Source: a bacterium
GTDB taxonomy: Bacteria; Patescibacteriota; Minisyncoccia; Phycocordibacterales; Phycocordibacteraceae
Assembly (NCBI GenBank): GCA_027311385.1
Contig: DAICZA010000002.1
Span: 21,327 to 59,531, forward strand
Length of the DNA stretch: 38,205 nucleotides
Reading direction: 5' to 3'
The notes beneath the pieces were generated by a model. The model saw nothing but the letters and a program-made list of their open reading frames with translations. It had not been told where the DNA came from and made no database searches. The position numbers were made by a program, and so were the translations under genes. Each line of letters begins with the position of its first letter. The stretch's first letter is position 1. Shown in pieces: positions 26,542-35,747 of this stretch.

Positions 26542-27456
26542 TTACTTCGCGACTAGCTGGCTCGGGTTGGAGAGGACGATTTCTGCCTTTCCCTGATAGG
26601 AGGAAATTTTGCCGGTGAGGGTGACGGTTTGTCCGGCGTAGCGGGAGAGGTCGCCAAACGCTTTGGCATCGTCGGCGAAGATGACGCCCGAGAAGGGGCA
26701 GGTTTTGTAGGATGTGCAGAAGTCCAAGAAGACCGTGCCGGAGGCGCTGGTGTAAGCGTCTATAAGCGTCCCGCGCACGGAGGCGTACTCGCCCACGTGC
26801 GCGGGGGCTTGCGTGTAGTCAATCGTACCGGCCGAGACGGGCGCGGCCGCTGTCGCGGCCGCGTTGGTGCCTTTGTATTCATTCAGTAACCTCGTCAAAA
26901 TGTTTTCATACGTCTGCCGGAGCGCGGGGTCGGTGCCGATTTCAAGCAGTTCGTCGTTCTCGGTCGTCGCCGAACCGGTCCAGTTGTACGAGCCGAGCGC
27001 GTACGCCGAATCGGTGACGATGGCCTTGATATGCATAATCCCGGAGCCGTCTTTATGTTTTTCTGTTTCCACCGGAATGCCGGCGCTGACGAGCTCGGTG
27101 ATGACGGGCTTGTCGTAGCTGTTGGCGCTCTCGCCCGCGTCCACGAGTCCGCGCACGTCCACGCCGCGTTTCTTTGCCGCGACGAGCGCGTCGGCGATGT
27201 CTTTGAGCGTGAACTCGTACATCGCGAAATAAATCTTCGTTTTCGCCGCGTCAATGAGCGCAATAATTTCCTTATCATTCTGCTTCCGGTCTAGGCTGTA
27301 CACGACGCGGATGGAGCCGGCGGGCGGCGTCGTGACGGTTTGTGCCGCCATATCCGCGCTCGCCGTCTGTCCGTTTCCGCCCGCCGCATAGCCCACGCCG
27401 CCCGCCGCAAGCGCGAGCACGAGCGCCGCCGCCGCACGAGTTAGTTTTTGTCGCAT
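26542..27456 (-). CDS. Phospholipase D-like (HKD) protein with C-terminal OB-like domain
   Basis: HIKAIVTDSAYALGSYNWTGSATTENDELLEIG; signal/TM N-terminus. Confidence 0.85.
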   Translation of the reverse strand: MRQKLTRAAAALVLALAAGGVGYAAGGNGQTASADMAAQTVTTPPAGSIRVVYSLDRKQNDKEIIALIDAAKTKIYFAMYEFTLKDIADALVAAKKRGVDVRGLVDAGESANSYDKPVITELVSAGIPVETEKHKDGSGIMHIKAIVTDSAYALGSYNWTGSATTENDELLEIGTDPALRQTYENILTRLLNEYKGTNAAATAAAPVSAGTIDYTQAPAHVGEYASVRGTLIDAYTSASGTVFLDFCTSYKTCPFSGVIFADDAKAFGDLSRYAGQTVTLTGKISSYQGKAEIVLSNPSQLVAK

Positions 27457-27540
27457 CCTTTCCAGTATACCCGCTTATCCACACCTGCTTGCCGTTTCTG
27501 ATAGGATAGGATTCCCGAGTAACCTACTAATTTGAATCCT

Positions 27541-28098
27541 ATGAACATTGTCGCCATTTCGGGGAGTTTGAGAAAAGATTCGTTTAACACTGCGCTCCTG
27601 CGCGCAATGCAGTCGCTTGCGCCGGGGGGTATGGACATACAGATCGCCGACATCGGCGGGTTGCCGCTGTACAGTCAGGACGCCGAAGCGTCGTTCCCGC
27701 CCGCGGCCCAGAAGTTGAAAGAGGCGATTGAGGCGGCCGACGGCATCATCATCGCAACGCCGGAATACAACCGTTCCGTTCCGGGCGTGCTGAAGAATGC
27801 GATTGATTGGGCCAGCCGTCCGTGGGGCAAGAACTCGTTCGCCGGCAAACCGCTCATGACGGCCGGTGTCTCGGTGGGGAAGATAGGCACGGCGGTCGCG
27901 CAGAGCCATCTGCGCCAGATTATGAGCTATCTTGATGCGCAGGTCATCGGCCAGCCGGAGCTGTACCTCGGCCCGGCGCAGGGAATCTTTGACGCTGACG
28001 GAACCATCACCGACGAATCTACGAAAGACTTGCTCGCCAAAGCGCTGGAGACGCTCAAAAATCGCGCGCACTCGACAGTACGACGAAGCGCCGCATGA
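27541..28098 (+). CDS. NAD(P)H-dependent FMN reductase
   Basis: VAISGSLRKDSFNTALLRA, TPEYNRSVPGVLKNAIDWASRP. Confidence 0.92.
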   Translation: MNIVAISGSLRKDSFNTALLRAMQSLAPGGMDIQIADIGGLPLYSQDAEASFPPAAQKLKEAIEAADGIIIATPEYNRSVPGVLKNAIDWASRPWGKNSFAGKPLMTAGVSVGKIGTAVAQSHLRQIMSYLDAQVIGQPELYLGPAQGIFDADGTITDESTKDLLAKALETLKNRAHSTVRRSAA

Positions 28099-28110
28099 TA
28101 CGCTACGGGG

Positions 28111-28611
28111 ATGGATGCGCTCCCCGTACTAACTGAAAAGCGCGAGAAGGACCTCCTCTGGTTCTTTGACCTCGCGCTCCTCTTCAAGGCGGTTGACGGC
28201 GTGCTTGAGTTCCTCGGTGCAATCCTCATCCTTGCCGTGCCGCCGTCGCTCGTGCTACGCATTGCGGAATTCCTGACCGTCGGAGAATTGGCGCAAGACC
28301 CGCACGATTTCATCGCGACCACGATTCGCGACGCCGCGCACGCGTTCACGGTCCACACGCATTACTTCATCGCACTTTATCTCGCGTTCCACGGCGCGAT
28401 AAAGGTTGCACTCGTCATCGGCGTTTTCGCGGGGAAACGCATCGCGTATCCGCTTTTTATGATTGCGCTTGCGGTCTTCGGCGCGTACGAAGCGTATCGC
28501 GGCTTCCAGCTCGGAGAATTGCTGTTGCAGGCACTTGCCGTGTTTGACCTCGCGCTCCTCGTGCTTACGTCGTACGAGTATCGGCGCCGGTATCCAGCCC
28601 ATTCTTCTTAG
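28111..28611 (+). CDS. DUF2127-like membrane protein
   Basis: FDLALLFKAVDGVLEFLGAILI, HYFIALYLAFHGAIKVALVIGVF. Confidence 0.75.
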   Translation: MDALPVLTEKREKDLLWFFDLALLFKAVDGVLEFLGAILILAVPPSLVLRIAEFLTVGELAQDPHDFIATTIRDAAHAFTVHTHYFIALYLAFHGAIKVALVIGVFAGKRIAYPLFMIALAVFGAYEAYRGFQLGELLLQALAVFDLALLVLTSYEYRRRYPAHSS

Positions 28612-29176
28612 CGCGATAGGCGAGGAGGTTGTGCCGGGCGACGAGGAAGAGCACGACGAGGAACGCGATCGCGATGCCCCAGCGGAACGGACCTTCCCAT
28701 TCGGACGTGAAGCTGCCGAACCAGTAGGACGCGGAGAAGAGGAACGTAGTCCAGATTGACGTGGCGACAATAGCCGTCAGCACAAAGGTGGAAAGGGGAG
28801 AACGGAAGAAGCCGCTCGCGGTGTAGGTCGGGAGACGCGACCCGGGGATGAAGCGCGCCGAGAAGACGGTGAGCACGTAGCGGGTCTCAAGCCAGGTGCG
28901 GAACGGGGCGATGAAGTCGTGGTCAACGTAGCGCGCGAGCCGCGGGTGCGTGCTTGCGAGGTAGCCGAGACAGTAGAGTCCGATATCGCCGAGAATGATG
29001 CCGGCGTAGAGCGACAGAAGGGCGACGGGGATGCCGATAATGCCGTCGGCCGCGAGCACACCGACGATGACGGTTGTCGGGTCTTCCAGAATGAAGGTCC
29101 CGAGGATGATGGCGAGCGAGAGAAGTGCCGAACTGCCAACCGCGCCGCCGATAAGGTGGAAAAGGAAATGATGCAT
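28565..29176 (-). CDS. DedA/VTT-domain membrane protein
   Basis: FILEDPTTVIVGVLAADG, FSARFIPGSRLPTYTASGFF. Confidence 0.88.
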   Translation of the reverse strand: MHHFLFHLIGGAVGSSALLSLAIILGTFILEDPTTVIVGVLAADGIIGIPVALLSLYAGIILGDIGLYCLGYLASTHPRLARYVDHDFIAPFRTWLETRYVLTVFSARFIPGSRLPTYTASGFFRSPLSTFVLTAIVATSIWTTFLFSASYWFGSFTSEWEGPFRWGIAIAFLVVLFLVARHNLLAYRAKKNGLDTGADTRTT

Positions 29177-29256
29177 GTGGACCGCTATAGTTTACCAGAT
29201 TTACCGCCCCGCGGAATGAACAAGGTGCCGTGAAGCGTAGTAGAATAGGCGGACGC

Positions 29257-29850
29257 ATGGAACCCGACCTGAACCCTCGACAGGGTGATGAAGCATCAGA
29301 CGAGGAGATCGTCCGCCGGACGATTCTTGATAAAGAGGCGTTCGCGCTCTTGATTACGCGATACGAGGCGAAACTCTTGCGCTATCTGGAGCGGCTGGGC
29401 GTCGGCGTGCGCGAAGACCGCGAGGATATCCTGCAGAACGCCTTCATCAAGGCCTACCGGAATCTCAACAGCTTTGACCCGACGCTTGCGTTCTCCTCGT
29501 GGATGTACCGCATTGCGCACAACGAGGCGATGAGCTTCTTCCGCGCCAAGCACGCCCGCCCGCAGGTCATCCTGAGCGAAGAGGGCGAAGCGCTCCTGAC
29601 CGAGTTGCGGGACGAGGGTTCGGACACGGCGCATACCGCGGAACTCCGCCTCTCGCGCGAGAAACTCACGGAGGCGTTCGCCACGCTCCCGCCCTCGTAC
29701 CGCGATGTGCTCACGCTCCGATTCTTTGAGGACCGCTCGTATACCGAGCTGTCTGATATTCTTGAAGTGCCGGTCGGAACGGTCTCCACGCTCCTCTACC
29801 GCGCGAAGCGCGCGCTCCGCGCGGCATTGCCCGAACAATTTTCATCATGA
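29257..29850 (+). CDS. ECF RNA polymerase sigma factor
   Basis: DREDILQNAFIKAYRNLNSFDP, RDVLTLRFFEDRSYTELSDILEVPVGTVSTLLYRAKRALR. Confidence 0.93.
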   Translation: MEPDLNPRQGDEASDEEIVRRTILDKEAFALLITRYEAKLLRYLERLGVGVREDREDILQNAFIKAYRNLNSFDPTLAFSSWMYRIAHNEAMSFFRAKHARPQVILSEEGEALLTELRDEGSDTAHTAELRLSREKLTEAFATLPPSYRDVLTLRFFEDRSYTELSDILEVPVGTVSTLLYRAKRALRAALPEQFSS

Positions 29851-30722
29851 CTACCACCAATCCACCACCATCCGACCACCTCGCGAAGCGGGTGCTGGAC
29901 CGCATTGTTGACGAACACCTCACGCCGCGCCCGCGTTGGGAATTCCTGTTCAAGAACTACTTCTTCTGGAGTCTCGGCGCGCTCGCCGTCGCGCTCGGCG
30001 CGCTCGCTTTCTCGGCGACGCTTTTTGAGATTACGAATGTGGACTGGCGGTTCTCCACGGTGACGCATCCTGATTTCTTGACGTTCTTCCTCGCGGTCGC
30101 GCCGTTCTTCTGGGTTATCGCGCTCGCGCTCTTTCTCCTCATCGGGTACGCGAATATCCGCTCCACCAAGCACGGGTACCGGTATTCGCTTGCCACCCTC
30201 GCCCTTGGCGCGGTGCTGACCTCGCTCGCGCTCGGCAGTATGCTCTACGCGACCGGACTCGGCGGCGCGGTGGACGCGGCCATCGGCGACCATCCGCCGT
30301 TTTATCGCCCCATTATCGCCGCACAGCATTCCTGGTGGCTCGCGCCGGAGCGGGGACTCCTCGGTGGACAAGTGATTCAGGCGGACCCTTCCGGCGCCTC
30401 TTTCACGCTCCGCGATTTCAACGGGCACATCTGGCAGGTGAGCGGGAGCGACCTGCGTACGCCCGACCTTACGGCGGTTGCGCGCGGCGGGACGGTGCGC
30501 GTCGTCGGTGTGCCGACAACGGCGACGAGCACCGCCTTCCATGCGTGCTTCATATTTACCTGGCGGACCAACGGAAAGTTCCCCGGCAGTCAGCTGGCAC
30601 CGTCTTTCACGCTCCATGTCGCCTCAACCAGTGAAAGAGGCGAGGCGGACGCGCGTAGTGAGATATGTAGGGACATCCGTCCTTACCAGCAGCTCCGGAG
30701 TATTGACGAGAACGGCTTATAG
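29847..30722 (+). CDS. Multi-TM protein overlapping the sigma factor gene, possible anti-sigma factor
   Basis: Four-base ATGA overlap with sigma gene; TM segments followed by an OB-like extracytoplasmic region. Confidence 0.6.
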   Translation: MTTTNPPPSDHLAKRVLDRIVDEHLTPRPRWEFLFKNYFFWSLGALAVALGALAFSATLFEITNVDWRFSTVTHPDFLTFFLAVAPFFWVIALALFLLIGYANIRSTKHGYRYSLATLALGAVLTSLALGSMLYATGLGGAVDAAIGDHPPFYRPIIAAQHSWWLAPERGLLGGQVIQADPSGASFTLRDFNGHIWQVSGSDLRTPDLTAVARGGTVRVVGVPTTATSTAFHACFIFTWRTNGKFPGSQLAPSFTLHVASTSERGEADARSEICRDIRPYQQLRSIDENGL

Positions 30723-30780
30723 CCCGCGGACGCCATTTGCGAGCATGGCCCCGCACTCGTAATGCCGGAAATCTGCCGAA

Positions 30781-30817
30781 ATCAGCGGCCCCGCTCCGGC
30801 GGGGCCGCTGATTTTTT
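30781..30817 (+). terminator. Intrinsic terminator
   Basis: atcagcggccccgc-tccg-gcggggccgctgat-tttttg. Confidence 0.85.
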
Positions 30818-30856
30818 GTATTTGCACCAAGGCCGGAAGGCGCGTATCCTAGCGGC

Positions 30857-31336
30857 ATGAAGCGTCTGGGCGTCGTGGGTATCCTAGCATTGGCCTTCTG
30901 CGGGCTCGCAGATTCGGTTTATCTTATGCAGCACGAATTGAGCGGCACGCCGCTCTTGTGCAATATCCAGAACCTGTCGGGGTGCAATGTTGTCGCGACG
31001 AGCCAGTACTCGCATCTCTTCGGCGTGCCGCTCGCCGGGTACGGCGTTGCGTTTTACAGCATCCTATTCATCCTTGCCGCGCTTGAACTCGTCCTTTTTG
31101 ACCGGTTTCTGCGGCGCGCGCTCCAGGCCGTCGCCGTGGTCGGTATGCTTTCGTCGCTGTATTTCGTCTTTGTACAGGTTTTTTTCATACACGCATTTTG
31201 CATCTACTGCACCGCGTCGGCGCTCATCACGCTTCTCGTCCTGATTCTCGCGAGTGGTATAGAACCGCTGCGGGTTCGCGCCCGCGGCATTTCGCCCGGA
31301 GACCCGCCGCACCTTCCTATGCCGCCTTCGGCATAA
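30857..31336 (+). CDS. Vitamin K epoxide reductase (VKOR) family protein
   Basis: LADSVYLMQHELSGTPLLCN, LSGCNVVATSQYSHLFGVPLAGYGVAFY, HAFCIYCTASA. Confidence 0.88.
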   Translation: MKRLGVVGILALAFCGLADSVYLMQHELSGTPLLCNIQNLSGCNVVATSQYSHLFGVPLAGYGVAFYSILFILAALELVLFDRFLRRALQAVAVVGMLSSLYFVFVQVFFIHAFCIYCTASALITLLVLILASGIEPLRVRARGISPGDPPHLPMPPSA

Positions 31337-31344
31337 ACCACGCT

Positions 31345-32508
31345 ATGCAACGGATACTTTTCGCCGCACTCGTTTTCCTCCTCGTGCCGGCGGGCGCTTT
31401 TGCCGCGCCCGCGCCCGCGTCGTTTATGGTCGGCCGTTCGCTCATCGCGGCGAGCTCCTCGCCGGGGAACGCATATGCCGCGGGCGTCTCGGTCGTGCTT
31501 ACTGCGCCGGTCGCGGGCGATTTCTCGGCGCTCGGCGGTTCCGTTATTACGGCGGCACCGGTGTCCGGGGACGACCTGTTATTCGGCGGCTCGGTTAGTT
31601 CGCGCGCGAATGTGGCAGGGGACCTCCGCGCGGTCGGCGGGAGCATTGATATTGAAGAACCGGTCGGGGGCGATCTTGCCGCGTGCGGGTACGACGTGTA
31701 CGATTCCGGCCGCTTGGGCGGAAACGTGTTTATCGTCGCCGCGAATACAACGCTCGCCAACGGCGCCGCAGGGCCGGTCACCTTGTACGGCAACAACGTC
31801 TCGCTTGCCGGCGATTTCGGCGCCGACGTGACCGTTGTGGCGAGCGGCCGCCTGTCGCTTGCGGCGAGCACCACGATACGCGGCGCGCTCTCGTACCAAT
31901 CGCCGCTTCCCGCCGACATCCCCGCGTCGGTGCGTGTGACAAACGGCATCCACTACACCAGCGCGTCGTACCTGCCGGACGTCGGCGCCTCGCGCATCCT
32001 CGCGCTCGTGAGTATGGGATTCTTCCTCTTCGCGCGCATTCTTGGTGCGCTCATCCTCGCCGGCCTTCTCGCCGGACTATTCCCGAAACTCGCCGAAGCG
32101 ATCGTTCGGCGTTCTGGTGCGAAGCCGCGCGGCATCCTCCTCACCACACTGCTCGGATTTGCGATACTCGTCGCGACGCCGGTTCTGCTGATTCCGCTTT
32201 CGCTCACGTTCGTCGGCATCGGTCTCGCACTCTTGCTCTTCATCCTGTACGCACTTTTGGCGCTCCTCGCCGTCATATACGCCGGTATCCTCCTCGGGTG
32301 CCTGTTCGCGCGCCGCGTGGCGCGGCGCGATACGGTGCTGTGGCATGACGGCGCGGTCGGTATGCTTATTCTCTCGCTCATCGCATTTGTCCCCTTCATC
32401 GGATTCCTCATTGCGCTCCTGCTGGCGCTCTTCTCGGCGGGTGCGCTCCTCCAGATATTCTTCCATTTCGCGTTTCCGCGCGAAGAGAACACGCCGGAAA
32501 TGCTATAG
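31345..32508 (+). CDS. Secreted beta-helix (bactofilin-like polymer-forming) domain plus TM region
   Basis: Signal peptide, AVGGSIDIEEPVGGDLAACGYDVYDSGRLGGNVFIV repeats, C-terminal TM block. Confidence 0.7.
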   Translation: MQRILFAALVFLLVPAGAFAAPAPASFMVGRSLIAASSSPGNAYAAGVSVVLTAPVAGDFSALGGSVITAAPVSGDDLLFGGSVSSRANVAGDLRAVGGSIDIEEPVGGDLAACGYDVYDSGRLGGNVFIVAANTTLANGAAGPVTLYGNNVSLAGDFGADVTVVASGRLSLAASTTIRGALSYQSPLPADIPASVRVTNGIHYTSASYLPDVGASRILALVSMGFFLFARILGALILAGLLAGLFPKLAEAIVRRSGAKPRGILLTTLLGFAILVATPVLLIPLSLTFVGIGLALLLFILYALLALLAVIYAGILLGCLFARRVARRDTVLWHDGAVGMLILSLIAFVPFIGFLIALLLALFSAGALLQIFFHFAFPREENTPEML

Positions 32509-32516
32509 TGGCGCGC

Positions 32517-33179
32517 ATGGCAAAGCCTGAAGAACGAAAGAAGCGCGCGCAAAAGATTGTCGCGTATTTGAAAAAGGCGTATCCGACTCCGGAGAGCGAA
32601 CTGCAGCACACGACGCCGTTCCAGTTTCTCGCGGCCGTCATCCTCTCGGCGCAGTGCACCGACAAAGCGGTGAATAAGCTCACGGCGACGCTGTTCAAGA
32701 AATACAAAACGCCGAAAGAGTTCGCAGAGGCGGACCCGGCACTGTTTGCGGAAGAAATTTCTTCCATTCCGTTTTTCCGCAACAAGGCGAAGGCCATTAT
32801 CGGCGCGGCGCGGGAGATAGAGGCGCGGCACGGCGGCGCCGTGCCGCGCACCGAGCGTGAGCTCGTCGCCCTCCCGGGCGTGGGCTACAAAACCGCGCAC
32901 GTCATTCTCGGCGAACTCTTTGACGTGTGGGAGGGCATCGCGACCGACACGCACGTGAAGCGGTTCGCGAAGCGCTTTGACCTGACCGACCAGAGTGACC
33001 TCACGAAAATTTCTAAAGACCTGGAAGTGCTCCTTCCGAAGAATGACTGGAAATACGTGAACAACGGCCTCGTGCTCTACGGCCGGTATGTGTGCCCGGC
33101 GCGTCCGCACGACTGCGCCGACCACCCGCTCACCAAACTCTGGCCGCCCGCCGCACTCCGGTGGCCGAAGGCGAAGTAG
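32517..33179 (+). CDS. nth: Endonuclease III
   Basis: HTTPFQFLAAVILSAQCTDKAVN, LPGVGYKTAHVIL, ATDTHVKRFAKR. Confidence 0.93.
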   Translation: MAKPEERKKRAQKIVAYLKKAYPTPESELQHTTPFQFLAAVILSAQCTDKAVNKLTATLFKKYKTPKEFAEADPALFAEEISSIPFFRNKAKAIIGAAREIEARHGGAVPRTERELVALPGVGYKTAHVILGELFDVWEGIATDTHVKRFAKRFDLTDQSDLTKISKDLEVLLPKNDWKYVNNGLVLYGRYVCPARPHDCADHPLTKLWPPAALRWPKAK

Positions 33180-33181
33180 GT

Positions 33182-33985
33182 ATGAGGGGACGTGCGGCAG
33201 ATTTCCGGAGAATCGTTCGGGCGTATTACAAAAAGCACGGACGGCACGATTTACCGTGGCGGAAGACGAAAGATGCGTATACCATCCTCGTGTCGGAAGT
33301 GATGCTCCAGCAAACGCAGGTGGAGCGCGTGATTCCGTTTTATACGAAGTTCCTCAAGCAATTCCCGACGGCGAAGTCGCTCGCCGCCGCGCCGCTCTCC
33401 GCGGTGCTGAAAGCATGGCAAGGGCTCGGCTACAACCGCCGGGCGAAAATGCTCCATCAGGCCGCGAAGGAGTTGGGAACGCGGAGAGAACTGTCGGTAG
33501 AAGAACTGGAGAAACTGCCGGGCGTGGGTCCCTACACTGCGCGCGCCGTCGCCGCGTTTGCGTACAATCAGGATGTCATCTTCGTAGAAACAAACATCCG
33601 GACTGTTATTATTCACCACTTCTTTCCAAAAAAGAAGAAAGTTTCAGATACAGAAATAGAGAAGATTCTCACGCAGGCGTTCCCGAAAGGGAAGTCCCGC
33701 CAGTGGTACAGCGCGCTTATGGATTACGGCGCCTCTCTGAAGCGCGGCGGCGTCTCGCACAATGCGCGAAGCACAACGCACACGAAGCAGTCAACGTTTG
33801 CCGGCTCGCTGCGCGAAGCGCGCGGCGCCATCTTGCGCGAGCTTGCCCGAGGCGGTGCACCGCGTACGCGTGTAGTGGGCTTGCTCGGCGCCGCGCGCCG
33901 GGGACAGGTTGCTGACGCCGTGACGGCGCTCCAAGCGGAGGGGCTCGTGCGCGTGCGAGGGAATCGCGTTACTCTCGCCGACTAA
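33182..33985 (+). CDS. mutY: A/G-specific adenine glycosylase-like protein lacking FeS cysteines
   Basis: LPWRKTKDAYTILVSEVMLQQTQVERVIPFY, LPGVGPYTARAVAAFAY. Confidence 0.87.
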   Translation: MRGRAADFRRIVRAYYKKHGRHDLPWRKTKDAYTILVSEVMLQQTQVERVIPFYTKFLKQFPTAKSLAAAPLSAVLKAWQGLGYNRRAKMLHQAAKELGTRRELSVEELEKLPGVGPYTARAVAAFAYNQDVIFVETNIRTVIIHHFFPKKKKVSDTEIEKILTQAFPKGKSRQWYSALMDYGASLKRGGVSHNARSTTHTKQSTFAGSLREARGAILRELARGGAPRTRVVGLLGAARRGQVADAVTALQAEGLVRVRGNRVTLAD

Positions 33986-34046
33986 CCCCGTTAGAGACTG
34001 GAACTTGGAAAGTTCCGGCTCGTCGTAGCGAGCGTCTCTAACGGGG
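33986..34046. repeat. CCCCGTTAG-family palindrome between convergent mutY and MFS genes
   Basis: CCCCGTTAGAGAC...GTCTCTAACGGGG, 13 bp perfect TIR, abutting both stop codons. Confidence 0.8.
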
Positions 34047-35201
34047 CTAACGAAAATCTCTGATAAGCAGCGTGGCTCCCGCGCCGGCGAGCATAATGAA
34101 TCCGCCGGTAAGAAGGAAGAGGAGCTGATACGTACCGAAAAAGAGAATACTGCTGCCGACGACAGGCGCGAGGAGGCTCGCGACAGGCCAGACGCCGCGG
34201 AAGACGCTGATGGAATTGACGTCCCGCTCCGAAACGCGGCGGAAGAAATGCCCCTCGGTCATACTCTCAATGAGTGCCGAACCGACTCGGGAACAGACGA
34301 GGATGACGACAATGACCGCGATGGGTGTCGCCGGTGTGAGGAGAGAAAGCGACGCAAGAGAAGCGCCGGCGATGAGAAACCCGGCGAGCAGCATTTCTTT
34401 ATCGCCGAGCACTGTGTCGGCAATCCATCCGGCCGGGTACTCAATGAGTACGTAGGGAATGAGCATCAGCGAGAACATCCAGCCGAGACTTGACCAAGGA
34501 ATGCCGAGCACCGCGTGGAGATACGCAGGGACGTAGAGCGGCGCCCAGCTATAGAAGGAGTAGAGGATAAGGTGCCCAAACGTGACGGCCGCGAGGTCGC
34601 GGTCGTGCAGGATACAGGTGAGCGTATCCCGCAGGTGGGAGAGCTTGGGCGGCACGCCGGTCGGAAGCCGTTTGGTCGCGAAAAGGACGATGAACGGGAC
34701 GAGTGCGGCGCTACTGGCGAGGAACACGCGCCCGTAGGCGTCGGAATTAACGAGAAGCGCGCCCATAAGAAGCGGCGATATGAGCGAAGCGACATTCCAC
34801 GCTGTGGTGAAGCGCGTCCGCACGCGTCCGGTCGTCCCTTCTTCGGCGACGGTCGCTTCCAGAAGGAGGTCCAGTTCATACGCAAGGAGCGGCTCAAGCG
34901 AGATGGACAGGGCGATAAGGAAGGGAGCCACGAGAGCGCCGGGCGCCACCGCAAGAGCGAAGAGCATCGCCGATTCCAGGAGGGCGAACGTCAGGGCGAT
35001 TCGCTGGATGCCGAAGCGGCCGACGAGCTGCGGCATAAGCGGGAACAGTATGATGGCGACAAGCGCGCCGCCGGATATCACGAGGCCGGTGTAGGCCATC
35101 GGCATAAAGGTGGAGAGGTAGGGGAGCAGAATGTAGGCCGTGAGCGCAGAGAACAGCGCGAAAAAGAAATTCCCGGTGTAGATGATGGTGCGCGGCCGCA
35201 T
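34047..35201 (-). CDS. MFS transporter
   Basis: ~12 hydrophobic segments, LMPQLVGRFGIQRIAL, IEYPAGWIADTVLGDKEML. Confidence 0.85.
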   Translation of the reverse strand: MRPRTIIYTGNFFFALFSALTAYILLPYLSTFMPMAYTGLVISGGALVAIILFPLMPQLVGRFGIQRIALTFALLESAMLFALAVAPGALVAPFLIALSISLEPLLAYELDLLLEATVAEEGTTGRVRTRFTTAWNVASLISPLLMGALLVNSDAYGRVFLASSAALVPFIVLFATKRLPTGVPPKLSHLRDTLTCILHDRDLAAVTFGHLILYSFYSWAPLYVPAYLHAVLGIPWSSLGWMFSLMLIPYVLIEYPAGWIADTVLGDKEMLLAGFLIAGASLASLSLLTPATPIAVIVVILVCSRVGSALIESMTEGHFFRRVSERDVNSISVFRGVWPVASLLAPVVGSSILFFGTYQLLFLLTGGFIMLAGAGATLLIRDFR

Positions 35202-35310
35202 TGTCCACGAGCATAGCACAGCAGTTATGCACTGCGGGTGCTGGCGAAGCCGGAAAAGCGCGCCATACTGAAACGAGCGGCATTCCCGCGTTTACTATTT
35301 TTTCACCACT

Positions 35311-35733
35311 ATGAACCACCGTATCCTTCGTGAAATAGCGAAAATAGGCGTCGGGCTCGTCATCGCGGACATCGTCTGCGGTATCTGGCTCGCGAGCGCC
35401 GGATTCTTCCCGCTCACTATCCTCGGCGTGACGTGGAGCACGAGCATCCTCGGGCCGGGCATCATCTTTGATCTCGCCCTCATCATCCTTCTCGCCCATT
35501 ACGGCTGGAGTATGAAGCTCCCCATCACGTCTCCGAGCGAACGAGCGTTGCTCAATATCGCCGGAACCGTCTTCCTGGTGGTTGCGCTCGCTCACCTGCT
35601 CCGCGTCGCGTTCAATTGGAATTTGATCCTCGGCGGCGCAGTGGTCCCGCTCTGGGTCTCGTGGCTCGGCGTCTTCATTGCTGGATACCTCTCGTATTCC
35701 AGCTTCCACTTCGCACGGCGCCGGCGCGCATAA
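35311..35733 (+). CDS. Hypothetical four-TM membrane protein
   Basis: 140 aa, hydrophobic segments throughout. Confidence 0.65.
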   Translation: MNHRILREIAKIGVGLVIADIVCGIWLASAGFFPLTILGVTWSTSILGPGIIFDLALIILLAHYGWSMKLPITSPSERALLNIAGTVFLVVALAHLLRVAFNWNLILGGAVVPLWVSWLGVFIAGYLSYSSFHFARRRRA

Positions 35734-35747
35734 GGTAGAATGGGCGG

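Noticed and set aside
25699-34046. CCCCGTTAGA...TCTAACGGGG palindromes considered as integron attC sites because of GTTRRRY/RYYYAAC-like boxes
   Set aside because: The boxes are in the opposite order and orientation to attC (GTTAGA on the left, TCTAAC on the right), there is no cassette array and no integrase in the window.
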